From NCBI GenBank assembly GCA_003342815.1, contig PTEX01000420.1, forward strand, positions 272,802-336,801: a DNA stretch of 64,000 nt, read 5' to 3'. The position numbers were made by a program, and so were the translations under genes. Position 1 is the stretch's first letter; each line of letters begins with the position of its first letter. Of this stretch, positions 34,961 to 47,735 are shown piece by piece. The notes under the pieces are model-generated. The model searched no databases. It worked only from the letters and a program-made list of their open reading frames with translations, and had not been told where the DNA came from. The DNA is from Eudromia elegans. Taxonomy: Eukaryota > Chordata > Aves > Tinamiformes > Tinamidae.

Positions 34961-37900
34961 ACGGAATAGCAGCAGGGGGGACAGGTTCCTTCATTCTTTT
35001 ATAGTTTTATCATTACTTTTCTGTATGATCAAGCTAAACATACTTAAGCAACAAGACACAGCATGCTGTGCATTTCTGAGCTACTCCTGAACACCTTGGG
35101 AGGTGTTACAAGGTATGAGGCTAAAGGGCAAGTGACGTTAGTCACAGGAGAAGTGCAATAATCCCTTCAAAATGCAAGGCCTGCAGTGTCTTATTGCTAT
35201 GCTGAAATGGAATTTATAAATGAAAATAAGAGGCAAAAGTCAGACTCCTGCCTTTAGTGGCTGCTATTGACAGACTTACGCCATCAGTGACAGCTAATCT
35301 GGGTTTCTGAAGCCATTTTCTGTTTTACTGTATATTTCAGCTGAAGTCACTTTTTAAAATCACTGGCACATCAATGACATAAAAGGGCTTAAAACCAAAT
35401 CTGGAAAATTAAAGGCAGCATGCCATTATTTAAAATGTATTGACATAATAAAAAGTAATTTTGTTCTTATTCAGATGGAAGTAATTGAAGCAATAGCTAT
35501 AAAAGTTATACCATATGTACAGTTGCTCGCTGTAAACTAGCAAATTAAGAAATAACTGATTCCTACTTATTTTATGAAATTTAATTGAAAGAATTACGAA
35601 ATTTAATGAAAGCACACTTCTTTATATGCTACAGTTCTAGGCACTTGATCTTGACATTCACATAAAACACTGAAAAAAAATATAGAATATTTACCATAAT
35701 ACACATCATTCCCTTCAAAAACATATGTCAACTGAAAGAAACAGGAGCCTTTATCTCAGTGCTAAAAGTGAGAAGCGAAATCAGAGGGTCAGTCGTATGG
35801 CTGCATGGTTAGAAGAGGGCCTTGGCAGAATGGACAATAAACAGAAAGTGAAAATCTTACCATATACCACTTTTTATTAAGTAAATAATTGTTATTTCTA
35901 CTATTTATTTGTGATAATCAGCAACAGGAGTCAATGTAATGGCTTATGGAATGAGCAGAGAATCATCAGAGGCAACTGATGTGAGTTGAGACGAAGTGAC
36001 TGCAGTAAGCAAGGTGGGGGAAGATAACACAGGAAAAGTTACTCTTTCACCCTCTTTCTTTTCTTTTGAGACATTGGCTTTATGACTACTTCAGGAAATA
36101 TGGCTGGATTTTGAGCCCAGTGAATGCGACAAGGCTTGTCCACGAGTCTTGTCTGAAGTCACCCAAGGAGAAGGAACATACATACAGGAGGAATTGTTTC
36201 CACCAGTGCTGGTTGTTTTGTTGCTGTTGTTTTGCTCTGTGGTAGTTTTTTAATGTGTGTAGCATTTATACCACAGTTGATAATGTGTCTGAGATGAGGA
36301 AGAACTTTTCCACTGCTAAAAGCTTCAGTAATGTGAAATTTGAGAGGGCAGCCAAGATAGTAGGATACTGCACTGGCCAATAGAGACATGAACCTCTGAA
36401 TAGGGGTGAAAAGATTTGTGAGCAGCTGGCATGGAAACCTTAAATAAAGCAGAGCTTATCTTCTCTGGCTTCATGCCCATTTTTCCAAATCCAGGTGTCT
36501 CAACCCTGCCCTTGCCAGTGTTTTCTGTGTGGTTTGGTATTTTCCATTATCTGGAATATCCGAGCCCTGCACCATCCTGAGATAGAATCAGTGGACTGTG
36601 ATACATAATAAAAATAATAAGTCTTGTAACACTGCTGTGATATCAAGGGTAAAAATTGATTCTTTTTCAAATTAAACAATTACAGCACACTTTTCCCCTA
36701 ATGCATGTGATGCAGAGCTTGGGAGCTAGAACTAAAACTTAAGGTTCAAAAAAATTGGTTCAAAAATCTAGTGTTATTTTTCCCTTTGGATTTTGTTTTC
36801 CTATGATTTTTTATTTCCCTGGGACCATTTACAGTGGTTCTAGATACCCCTGGTTAGGTATCTAAACATAGGTAACTCCCACCATTTACATTAGGTGTCT
36901 TCTAATATTCACAGACATAAAATTCACAGGGTTCTGTCAGACCATCGCTTAGCAGTTGCAGAAACCAGTCTTTCCTTAAAGAAATAAATAAATTCATAAA
37001 TTTCACACTTATACTGCTTTATTTTAAATGGAAAAGGGCTTCTTCACTGAAAAACCTTGCATATCTTCCATATACAAAAAGAAGAAATTTAAATCTAATG
37101 ACAATAATATTTTTTTTTTCATACAGCAGGAAGTATTTCCTGTAAGTATCCCTGGACAAAAAAAAAGAAAGAAATAAAGTGAATGCTGAGAAAAGTAATT
37201 CGTTGTGAGTTCCATGAGTTTACGGTTACGAGCTTGAGGCAGATCCAATGTCCTACTGTCCTTCTTCACATCCCAGAGATCATGGGCAAATGCAGACATC
37301 CCTGTAGGAAAATGGAGTGCAGGGATGCGTGCGGATCCTACCCTGCTTGGACACATCACAGAAATCCCCCACTCCTGAAACTCACAGTCTGTGTGTTGAA
37401 GGAGAGAAGTCGCTTCACACATTTCCGTCTTCTGTTAGGCTGTGTTTGTGTTTCACAAAAATTGTATGTCAATGAAACTTTGTAAATGCTTAAATAATGG
37501 GATACTGTGAGTGCTTCAGAGCTCCTGGTACAAATCTGACCTCTGAATAAAATTGGTTCTTCATTCTTCATTCCAGAAAAGATTACTGTGACCTTTATTT
37601 CTCCATTTTCCTAATGGTTTCTTCACTACAATGACAAAATTGAATGACTATCTCAGCCATCTGTAAGATTTGGAATTAAATTTACCTAGTGCAAATCAAT
37701 AGAGTGGGAATCAAAACTAAAAGCCTGGCATTATTTTTGCAAAACTCTGTGTGTAATACAGCTTTGCGTTTAACCTCTGAACTAAACGGTGACTCCGTAA
37801 CTCAGTCAGTCACAGAATGCATGCTTTGCATACCTTGATGGGATCAAACTAGTGTGATCAAAAATGATTAATGGCAAGATCTGTTAAAAGTGATTCGGAG

Positions 37901-38281
37901 GAATCAAGCCTATTCAATCCTGTGAGTTTGTTAGGCCCTATGTTAGAAAGCCTATTTGAGATGCATATAAAACGATCATTTCAGTGGAAAATAGGATGAC
38001 TGGCATTTAACCTATGTATAGTTTACATAATCTGGTTCTAATGAAAGATTTTTCATTTATATAGAGAACAGAAATTCACACCCAGCAGTGAGTCAGTAGA
38101 ACGGACTACTACAGAGTCCTCCTCATACACCATTCCAGCTGCAGGAATCTCAGAGAGGTGGACTCATGTCTCCTGCTGGAGAGTGCGGCATCTTGGTGCC
38201 ATTCACAGCCCCATCTGCATAAAAAAGTGCCTATTTCTAGGGCTGCCTTTAACCGACCTTGGAAAGACCTGCAAGCATTTG
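34961..38281. other. Unannotated AT-rich non-coding DNA
   Basis: I see no gene. A very weak MIR-like antisense scrap may lie at about 35105-35185 (ATGAGGCTAAAGGGCAAGTG, then AGTCACAGG). A TAGGTATCTAAACATAGG / TTAGGTGTCT motif pair lies at about 36854-36900. The 132-codon minus frame at 37024-37422 has no recognisable domain. Confidence 0.55.
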
Positions 38282-38420
38282 ATTTTACCTCTGTCGAACT
38301 GCAGGCGTAGAAGCAGCTGAAATGATTTGCCTGAAGCAACTTCAGCAGGCAACCCAGGATCACCAGAACAGAACCCCGCTTTTCCCAAGCCCAATTCCCC
38401 TATTCTCTGTGATAGACTCC
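38282..38420 (-). repeat. MIR-like SINE, antisense
   Basis: Read on the plus strand, this is the reverse complement of a MIR/CORE-SINE. ATTTTACCTCTGTCGAACTG matches 'attttacagatggggaaactg', and CAGGCGTAGAAGCAGCTGAA matches 'aggcacagagaggttaag'. ATGATTTGCCTGAAGCAAC matches 'gtgacttgcccaaggtcac', and CAGCAGGC matches 'cagcaagt'. AGAACAGAACCCCGC and CCCAATTCCCCTATTCTCTG match the 'ggaatagaacccagg ... cccagccccctgctct' head region. The order is kept over about 140 bases, which makes this the best SINE call in the window. Confidence 0.6.
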
Positions 38421-41400
38421 AGTGCTGCTCCTTGCTGTGGTGCTTGAGAATCACAGCAAATGGGCAGCAGAGCGGCCACCCTTCAAAAAGCCTGTCCTGC
38501 ATCAGCGCTACCAGTCCCACTGCTCCCTCCCAGTGCTAAAAGAACCAGGGAGACCTCACTTACTCTAAGGGAACAGGATTCAAATGCTGTAGTGCTCCAG
38601 AGAGTACTGGAATTTAACATTTACTAGGTTTTATTACCTCATTCCAGGAGTCACTACTGTTTCCAAAGGGACCAGGCTGACTTCTTCCTCTCCAACACAA
38701 GAGCTTAGGTGCACTGAGAGAAACTCAGGAAGAGGAACCACTCGCAGTCTCTAGAAGAGAGCTGATGCCACCTATCGTATCAATACGTCATCTGCCCACC
38801 CAGCAACAAATCCCAGCGCACACTTAAATCCCGATGCAGTGAAAGCCAAGAGAGAGGCTCAACCTCTCATTGAGCCGCCGGGTGTCACACAGAATCTGTC
38901 TGTGCTCCAGCTTTGGGCTGCGTGCCTCAGGCTGCTCTGCCCTGGTTCTTCAGCAGCATAGACGTGGTGCACAGGGAAAGCACACTTGTGCTCCAGCTCT
39001 CTCAGCTGGGAGTCTCTCAAGGACTCTCATCAGCCCGTAGGGTCTGGGAGACCTCCTTAGGCTGGGTGGATAATGGGCAACCAGCTCCTTACAGCTCTCT
39101 CCCTCCTCCACAGCACCAGTCTAATTAGCTGGCAATTTACCAGAGGTAAATATTAATTAATTGAGATGAACCTTCTTTTTACCTGAATATTTCAATTTAA
39201 TTTTTATTCTTCCATCCAGGACATGCATCATGCAAGAAGGACCCATTAGTGCATTAAAACTGAATATTAATGGGGACTGTGAAAGGATGGGAGGTATAAT
39301 TAGCTTTTAAATAACATACAAGTGTAAGCAGGCTGTATGATGATAATAATGATAATAATAATATATCACCACTTATGATAAAAACATCAATTTTAATAAA
39401 AGACACAATTAAGATGAGTTCTAAATATGATTCCACCCTCATCTGAACTGTTGCTACACAAATGCTCCCAGTCTGAAGTCCCTGTGTGGCCATGTACAAG
39501 AGTGAAAGGTAAGATTCAAGCACACACTGTCCTCCCCTCTGCACCACCCTATGGTTTCTTCTGCTAGAACTACTTAGTCAACTGAGCTAAAAGCAAGCCA
39601 CGGTGCTTGGATGTAAATTGCTTGGGTCTTAGGTTCTAACAGTGCATTTGTAAAGGGCTTAGTCTTATTCTTTCAAAGTAAGTTGGTGTTTTGTTTTGTT
39701 TGGGTTTTTTTTTGTAAATTTGGTGAACTATGGCACCCCCTCAAACACTAAATAGGTACAGAATAAGCTTTTTGAATTGCTAATTACCAGAACTGGAAGC
39801 ATAAGCCAGTTGCAACGTGTAACTAAACTAGATGTAAAGCTCACTGACTTCAGCTCAGCTGCCTTATGGCAGAAGGGGGGCCAGAGTTTCATATTTCAGC
39901 ATAGAGAGCTAGAGACCAGTAAAGCAAAGGCAAAAAGCTTGTTTGGATTCCACAGAGGGTAAGTTAAGCCCTGCTTCTTCATACAATTTTCTAAAGTCTT
40001 TCTAGCATGCACATTAGGAGTTCAGTCTTCCTGAGATGACATTTTCTGGATTGGGTTTCCCTGACTTTGGTGAGACCACACTTTCACAGTTTATTTCTGT
40101 GAGCTCCACAGTTAAACCACCCCTGCAGATTTCAGATTAAAAGGAGAGAAACACTAACTGGAACCAATTGCTTGCTGAATTCACTGGGGCCAGGATGTCA
40201 CCACGTAAAAGAAGCTCTATGGATAGAATAGCTTGCAACAAGCTCTGACCTCTTGACAGTTTCCAGTCATCACAGGCAGTAAATAGGTCATATTTAGCCA
40301 CTCAGCCCTACAAAAGGAAAGGAAAAATATAATTTAAACACAACAGCACTTTTGAGAATCACAGTCAATTTGCAGCATATATTTTCAAGGAGAAATTGTA
40401 AAAAATATTACAATTGTTCAAAAAAGAGAGAGAGGAAGAGATGTGGTTAATAACTCAGGAAACAATGATTCATTAAATAAATTTGGGATCAGAGTTCTTA
40501 AAACTGCATGTAAAGAATTAAAACTGCTCTGATTGACTGCATTAAACATCAAGCAATTAGGATCTCATTTGACAGAACAGAGGTGCAGCAAAGAAGCACA
40601 AAGTTTATGAAGAATAGTGCTGCAGCTTCTGGAAGTGTAGTAGATATTCTTAGTTAAACAGATGAGGAAGATGAAATGCTGTCAGCAGAGACATGTGTGT
40701 TACACATAAAAATTCATTTTCAAGACACTTTTATTCTCTCTCCTTTATAATAATTCCCGTGCCAAACTACTGAACTTTGACCAACCCTTTGTCACTCCTC
40801 TCATGAGTGAAGTCATGAGACATAATTGCTAGTCAAAATTCAGAACCTTGCAGTTATTTCCATGATTATTAACTGACAGTTTTTAGTAAAAATGTTCACA
40901 CAAGCTGTTCTTCTCCACAACGAAAAGCCAAACAACAGCTTTTTTTGTCCTTGAAATCCTTGTGATAGTGAGAATAGCATGCAATATTTTCTTTAAGTGA
41001 AGGTAGCATATAATAATCTTTACAAGCTTTGAGATCATTTTGCTCATTGTTTGAAGATGTCACTTGTTATTCCTTGTGTTTTCCTCTTATCTCTGTACCC
41101 TGCAGCCTGCAAGTGGTCTTGTTCATTTGATAGGAAGGCTTGGAGGCAAAGCTCCTATTATTAATTCCCTTTTCTTAAAATCTTCAAGGTCTAGGTGAAG
41201 AAGTCCATGTCCCTTTGGGATATCCTGACTACTGAGTCCACAACAGCTCTTAAAAATACAAACAAAAGTATCTGTCTGGCAATGCACTTAGTGGTAGAGT
41301 ACATTCACCAGCATTTCAAGTGTTCTAATGCTTTGAAAGGGCAGGCCCTAAAATTTTGCCTTCATCCGCATTCTTAATAAACATTCAGTCACTCTGGGTG

Positions 41401-44400
41401 AATTCTTAACATGATTAAAAGCAAATAGCGTCTTTCCATTGACTTCAGTGAGGTGAGAATTCCCTGTTTCGAATAAAAATTCATTTTAGTGTGTATGATT
41501 GAATGCACCTATATTTAATCCATCAAGATCACTCTTAATCTCCCATCACACACACTCCTTTCTAATGCACCTCACCAATTCACTTCAGAATGAAGTTAAT
41601 CTTAGGCTTCAGTGCTATGTATAAAACAAATGACATCTTTAAATGGTGAGAAGAGTGATCTAAAAGACTCTAAAATACTCTAACTACATGTTGTCATGTT
41701 AACCATAGGGTGTAGCACCAATTCTCCTCTCTTCGTGCTGGTACAGAACTATCTCCATTTTCATGGACTGCACGCATGAGTTATGCGCTCCTAGACCCAC
41801 AGATTGCTTCCCCTGATGTCCACATCCTGTGAACTTTCCTCAGTTTTTCCTGCCAGCAGCAATGCAGATCACCCCAAGGAGGCATTGTTGTTTTCAGTTA
41901 TGTACAAATAATACTAAAAGGAAAACAAATTCTCCAGTTTCCAAATAGCTGGTGACTATGCTTCTTAATTAAAGACTAAAGCCTTCCCCTATTCTTCTCT
42001 AAACTGATCTATGGTATATGTCACCACAACAAGCCAGGTTGGGTAGACAATTTCCATGGTCAGATTGCTTTGCTGTCTCTTCCACCCGCTTAGAAATCAG
42101 TCTAGTACCAGGCCTTAATATTTAATCTTTCACTAGTATGTTGGAACTGAGCATGTTCTTTCCCCTTTATAATACGTATTTTTAAATAATTTTTAAAACT
42201 TTACATTTTAAATTTAATTTGTTTGCTTATAAATAATAAACCAGTTATTTTCTTATGTGTCATGAACTGCTAGATGTGCCTGCCTGATGATGAACCAGGT
42301 GCAGAAAAGTAATACACACCATCATTTTTTTCACATAGGAGTTTAGAATTTCCTGAAAGAAAGGCAGGAAATGAGAATAAAACCAGGGTAAGAAAGTAGC
42401 AGCACGAAAGAATTGGAAACGAAGAGGGCTGTATTAGCCAGAGGTCATGTCATGCTAACAACAATTAAAGTGAATCAGATTACTCATGCTATATAAATGA
42501 CTGTTTCTCTCTACAACCTTTAAAGCAGCTTTGAGTGGCTAGCTTTTCTGTAGGCATCTAAATTATGTCATTTCCTATGAGCATCTACAGTTAGGTCCTA
42601 TCCCTTGAATTTTGCTGTAATAGAATGATGGATTTATCGGGAAATCTGTCCATAGCTCCCTTCTTCTGTATCAGAATTGTATAAATGAGGGGGAGTGAAT
42701 TTACCAGAAACACTTATATCCTTCTAAGAATAAAACTTTGAGTGGATTTTTTTACTTCCTCTTTTCTTTTTTCATGTGTCTTTTGGGAGGGTGGGATGGA
42801 GCAATTACAATTTGTGGGTTAGTACTCTGCTTTTTAAATAGTGAAAAGACCTTTCAAAACTGGAATTCTTGAAGAAATTCCCAAAGAGATAGAACTTGAT
42901 TTGATGGGTCCCCTTTGGAGAGCTGTTCTGAACTGAATTCCTTATCCTTGTAATGCTTTTGTCTCAGCTCTCACAGTTTTCATCCTGGACTTTGTGATCT
43001 GCAATGACGTGAAAGAATACAGCTGCATCAATAATTCACATCTGAAAATTTGATCTCCAGTATAGCAAGAGATTCGCTAGAAAATTTATTCATTTTTTTA
43101 TTAGAAGCAAAATCTTAAACTAGTGTCATAGTCTGCCTGGGAGGCAGAAGTGAGGAAAGCTACAGTGACCTCATCCAGGCAAAAGATATAGAAATCTTTT
43201 TTATATCAGTCAGAGAAGGTGCATCACCTTTACCTTTACCTTGAGACTCAATTAATCTGTCACTGTAAGATCGACTAGAAGTGATATGACACATCTTGGT
43301 GTTGAAAGGCATGCCACAACCACAATCAGAGTTCACAGAACAGGCAAGAAAGGCATTTTCCATTCAAAAATTCAGAAAAAGAAATCAGAGTTTAACTAGG
43401 GTTCAGCCAAGGAGAAAGGACATCTCCCTCTAAGTCGGGTAGCTCTGCTAAACTTTAGGGGTCTGATTTACAGACTGGAGGCCAGAGTCTTCCTCCAGGT
43501 GTCCTATACTGATCCTGGGGGCATTTAGGCACCCAAGGGTGAGCTCCAAAGTCAGCACTGAGTGAGGAGCTGCCTAGAGCTGCCAACAGAGAATGTGTCA
43601 AACGGGTGTAATCTCACCCTGCCTCCAGAGAGGGCCTTGGGGCTCAGGAAGCAGAAGATGAGAGGAAAGGGCCACCTAGAAAGAATGATGCTGAGCACTC
43701 AGATTCCTCTCCTGGTCTTCTTTCAGCTAGACTAAGCAAGTGCACACAGCTCCTTAATGTCCTCTTGATCACACAATTTCTTTATCATCCTAGGGCCTTT
43801 TCCTTAAACCCTTTTAAATCACTGTTTTTTTAACACAGGTGAAGCAATTTTCTAAGTAAAGGCTTTCTAGTACCCTGTGTAGCAATACTGCTAATTCCTG
43901 CTTCCTGCCAAAACTAGTTTGTCTGATGTGCCCATAATTATGTGAGTGGCTCGCTGTCATCCTAGAATCAGCCTTTATATCTAAATCCGTATGCTATTTA
44001 TTTCCTCTCAGTGAGCCTCTGACTCACAGCAAAAAGTAGTTACTTAACCCTCTAAGTCTTAAAAAGACACTCACGTTGACTATCCTGATTCCCAGGAGAT
44101 TGCTCTAATTACTGATAGGTGTTGCAACTAAGAATCCCATGTGTACTACATCTTTCCTGGTTGTATTTTGAAAAGAAGGTGGATGCAGAAGCCTTTGCAC
44201 TGTCTGCCTCTCTTGTCAGCAAATGTCAAACGTGCCAAGGCCACTACTACCAAATTAGGCTTGCCAGTGGGTTTGGACAAGCACTTCCTTAACTTGTTCA
44301 GACACGGACAAGCGATGAGGCCAGAGCAGCTCCCGTTGGTATACAGCACAGCTCCAGGTATGTAGACTGCTTTCTGGGCAAGGAGAGGCTTATTAAGTAT

Positions 44401-46818
44401 GTTCAGTATATTTAAGAGTCTAATGTGGGTCAGAATTGGTCGGGAGTACTTAAACTGACCTTAAGCTTAAGACTGCTTAGATGTCCTGCTGACTCATCCA
44501 AGACAAGGGAGAGAAATGGTGGCATTGTCACCCTATGAATCCGCAAATTCCCAGTGCCCAGTTTTCATCAGAAAAGCATCCAATGCATGCTTAAGCCATT
44601 CCTACTCAGTAATTCACAGTCAGGCTTGTCCTCCACACAACACTGATCATCAGTATCACTCAGTGGAAGGGACAGCTCACAGCACTGGGATGTGTCCAGC
44701 CTGATACTTTTCTTCACAGATGGTGCTCGGAGCCATGGGCTGGCGAACATCTCTATCCTCACACAAGCCAGCGTTCAGACAGCAGTGCCTGGTGTTACCG
44801 GCATGGCTTTGGCCCTGCTCTGTCACTGTGGTCTTTCCCAGTCATCTTGGGACTGCATCTGCTCTGATTCAGCTCGTTGGACCTGATAGGACTCTGTTCC
44901 GCAGGCAACGGCCCAGCCCAGCCTCAGCCCTGACCTTGCCCCACTGTGGTGGCTGATGATGGATCTTCTCCCTCACAGCAGGTAGGACAGGACCTGGTTT
45001 TACCAAGTCTCACCAGGAACACACCACTACCAGGGTCCAGCTTTAAGAAGTCCCTTGCCCACATGGCTCCCTGACCCATAATTTCCATGGGTTTTCTGTG
45101 CAATCTATGGAGAGAGAAGAGCCCCTTCATGACATATTCTGTCAACAGCTACCTAGACATAGCCTTTGAGTAGTTCAATCAAATGGAAAGACCTGGCACA
45201 AGCAAGGTTTTATGAAGTCCTTCTTCTCTCACTGTGCAATCATCACTTAGCGCTCAAGAGTGTTTTGGAGGGAATGACTGGAGATGCCAGAGGGTGTTTG
45301 GTTTTCACAGAGGAATGCTGTAAAGGCTCAAAGGCACAAGCTTGTAGTTGAGGTGTCTTTCAGTAAAATAAGAAAGCAAATGAGATTAATTCATATAAGC
45401 TATGAGAAAACTCTGATTTTTGACATGGCTAATATGCCATAGTGATACTTTGCAGTTGTAACTTGACCTTATAAAAGACAAAAGGAGAAAAGAAAATTAC
45501 ACAAACTGCATGCAGACAAGAAATAGAAACTAAAAAAAGCCAACAACAATGCATCACAAACAGCTCAGTAAATAATAGTGCAATTTTCTTAGCTAATAGA
45601 ATGGTTTAACACCTGAATACACTTACACGCCTGATTAAACACTAACAACATAAACCCATGAAAGAAGATTATAAGTTGTAATATCTCTTTGCAAATAATA
45701 GCATATTAGCCACTGTTGCATACTTCTCCAATTACATCCTTTTAATTCTTTTCATCTGGAAAACAGTTCACATTATAATAGTCAGCATCATTTTTGTTTT
45801 AAAACAAGTGATTACTTTATATGCAGTGTATATTGCCAAATTGCAGGTCTCTATACATCAGTATGTTTTCAAAGTTAAATAAATCAACAATTTGTAATTC
45901 AAGTTATCTTTAACTGGGCTTTCTGTGTTTAAACACAGCCCTGTTGCTCTTGCACACACTGAACAAGCAAGGCCTCTTGCATTTTCTTACTACAGATTGC
46001 CACAAGTTTGAGTTACACCTGATGGCATCACGCTCGTATTTCCTCAGAATGCATGAGCCTGTCCAGATCTTCCTTCATATGGTTTTGTTTAGCTTCTGTT
46101 CAGCTGATTTGAACCAAGCATGGGGTGGCTTTGAAACAAATGTGCAAAACAAAAGCCTTTGGTTTCAGTCACAGAAATCTCCATTTACCATCTATTCTAA
46201 TCAGTTACCCCCATTCCACTTTTTTCCCCATTCACCTTCAGCTATGTAATCCACCTTCTCTTCCTAATCCAAATTAGGATTTACAGACAGCAGACAGCCC
46301 TCCTGATTGACTTAATTAGAAATCCCCACCTAAAATGAAAATCCCCTAGACAGAGAAGAGCTGTTCTTGCTTTTTTGCTTTCTTTTGCAGAAATCTCTGC
46401 AAAGATGATATTAAAATTGAAAGGCAGGTGAGCAAAAGAGGAATAAAAAAATGAAAAACCACAAGAATAAGTAGCCATTTATGCTAAATCTTCTCTTTAA
46501 ATGTTGTCTGGAGTAACCTCACACCAGCATGCATCTCAGGAGTAACAGCAAAGGATAACTGAGATTTGACATTGCCTGTCAAAATTTTGGTCTCCCACAC
46601 ACTCCGGGGCAGTAGGCAGTATTTTTAAAAAGTTGTTATTAAATACTTATGTGTTCCAGAGCCAGTTAAAATGGGGGTTTTTTCAGCTTGAATTTGTGTT
46701 AGGTTGAAAATTGTTTTAAGCCTCAGATTCTTCTTGAAAGCAGCACAAGCTGAATTTGTGTTGACTACTCCTGTCTGCTTTTCTTAAAAATTATCAGGAC
46801 AATAATAAAATAAATAGT
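38421..46818. other. Long unannotated non-coding stretch
   Basis: No gene or confident transposon is seen. Minor features are an ATA/GATAAT-rich patch at about 39341-39365, an 8-bp-stem hairpin at about 40394-40415 and a slightly GC-richer patch at about 44700-45000. Overlapping small frames at 44516-45145 have no recognisable domain. Confidence 0.55.
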
Positions 46819-46885
46819 ATTTTATTTTATTTTATTTTATTTTATTTTATTTTATTTTATTTTATTTTATTTTATTTTATTTTAT
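46819..46885 (+). repeat. (ATTTT)n pentanucleotide microsatellite
   Basis: About 13 uninterrupted copies of ATTTT span 67 bases, preceded by an A/T-rich lead-in (AATAATAAAATAAATAGT). The absence of interruptions suggests it is young and likely length-variable. It lies about 60 bases from the 3' end of the minus-strand CR1 fossil that follows. Confidence 0.95.
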
Positions 46886-46944
46886 ATCTAAATTTAATTT
46901 AAATAAATAATTATAGGCTTATTTAATGCAGTAACTGGGAAGTG

Positions 46945-47735
46945 TCAGTGTTGGGCTGCAGCATGCCTCAGAGGATCATCTAATCCATTTCCTCTGGACC
47001 GCAGCACAATCAGGCACCTCCAGATGACAACGGTTGAGGTGTGGCCACAGCATTCACAAGCGAAGTGATAGCAAAAGAGAGTCTGAGGGGCACCGACTTA
47101 CGCCTCTTCATGTGGGTGTTCAACCTAGTTGTCCTCATGATGTCCTCATATTGCCAAGATAACATGTTTTTGGAACATTTGCTTGACTAATTATTTTAGA
47201 AAGCATTTCTTTATGCTAGCCCACAACATTTTTATGGCAGATTAAAATAATTGCTTCTTTACAATTTCCCACAGGACAGAACAGGATATTCAGCTGTCCT
47301 CTCCGGGTACTGCAAGACTACTCCCATGGTATTGCTTGTTACATACCCTTAAAGCCTAGGGTGCCAGTCATACTATTCCACACCAAGCTTCACCAGCATT
47401 TTCCCAAGTCTTACATCTGATGATCTTTTTAAGAGAATCCAGAATTAGATCTTTTTGTAAATTGATCGTGTCACTGATCCAGATTAAACTTCTGAACTGC
47501 AAACCCAGATCCCTCTCTACAATATGCTTGCATGAGAAATAAGCTCTATGCTCCGTTTCTATTTGTACATTGATTTATTTTCTTACATACAACATTTCTC
47601 ACTTCTGTGTTGCTTTTTTTTTCTTTTTAGCATCAGATCATCTCTTCAGTTTGCCAAAAATCATGATGGATTAAGAATCTGTCCCCCAGAGTGCTCGCAG
47701 GCTCTCCAAATCTTCATCACATGAAAATTTTCTGC
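46945..47735 (-). mobile_element. Old CR1 LINE, 3' portion, antisense
   Basis: Two blocks are recognisable. Near 46951-47035, GGGCTGCAGCATGCCTCAGAGGATCATCTAATCCA matches the antisense CR1 3' end 'gggctggaagggacctcaggaggtcatctagtcca'. Near 47490-47735, AACTGCAAACCCAGATCCCTCTCTAC matches 'aactgcaaccccaggtccttttctgc'. Later, AGCATCAGATCATCTCTTCAGTTTGCCAAAAATC and CAGAGTGCTCGCAGGCTCTCCAAATCTTCATC match 'cagaccatttctccaatttgtcaagatcattt ... caaagcacttgcaacccctcccagctt'. The spacing of the blocks, about 540 bases, fits one element. The middle is too diverged to align by eye. No terminal 8-bp repeats or frame survive. Confidence 0.68.

Noticed and set aside
35095-35190. Antisense MIR-like scrap (ATGAGGCTAAAGGGCAAGTG, then AGTCACAGG)
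   Set aside because: The match covers too few bases in a row to separate it from chance; it is mentioned only inside the surrounding interval.
37024-37422. 132-codon minus-strand frame
   Set aside because: Composition is irregular, it is partly overlapped by a 100-codon plus-strand frame, and no family similarity is visible.
44690-45100. GC-richer patch with a TTCTTCACAG acceptor-like site and open frames on both strands, first read as a possible exon or repeat
   Set aside because: Frames in several registers overlap, none has a known domain, and I could not match the patch to any repeat family.
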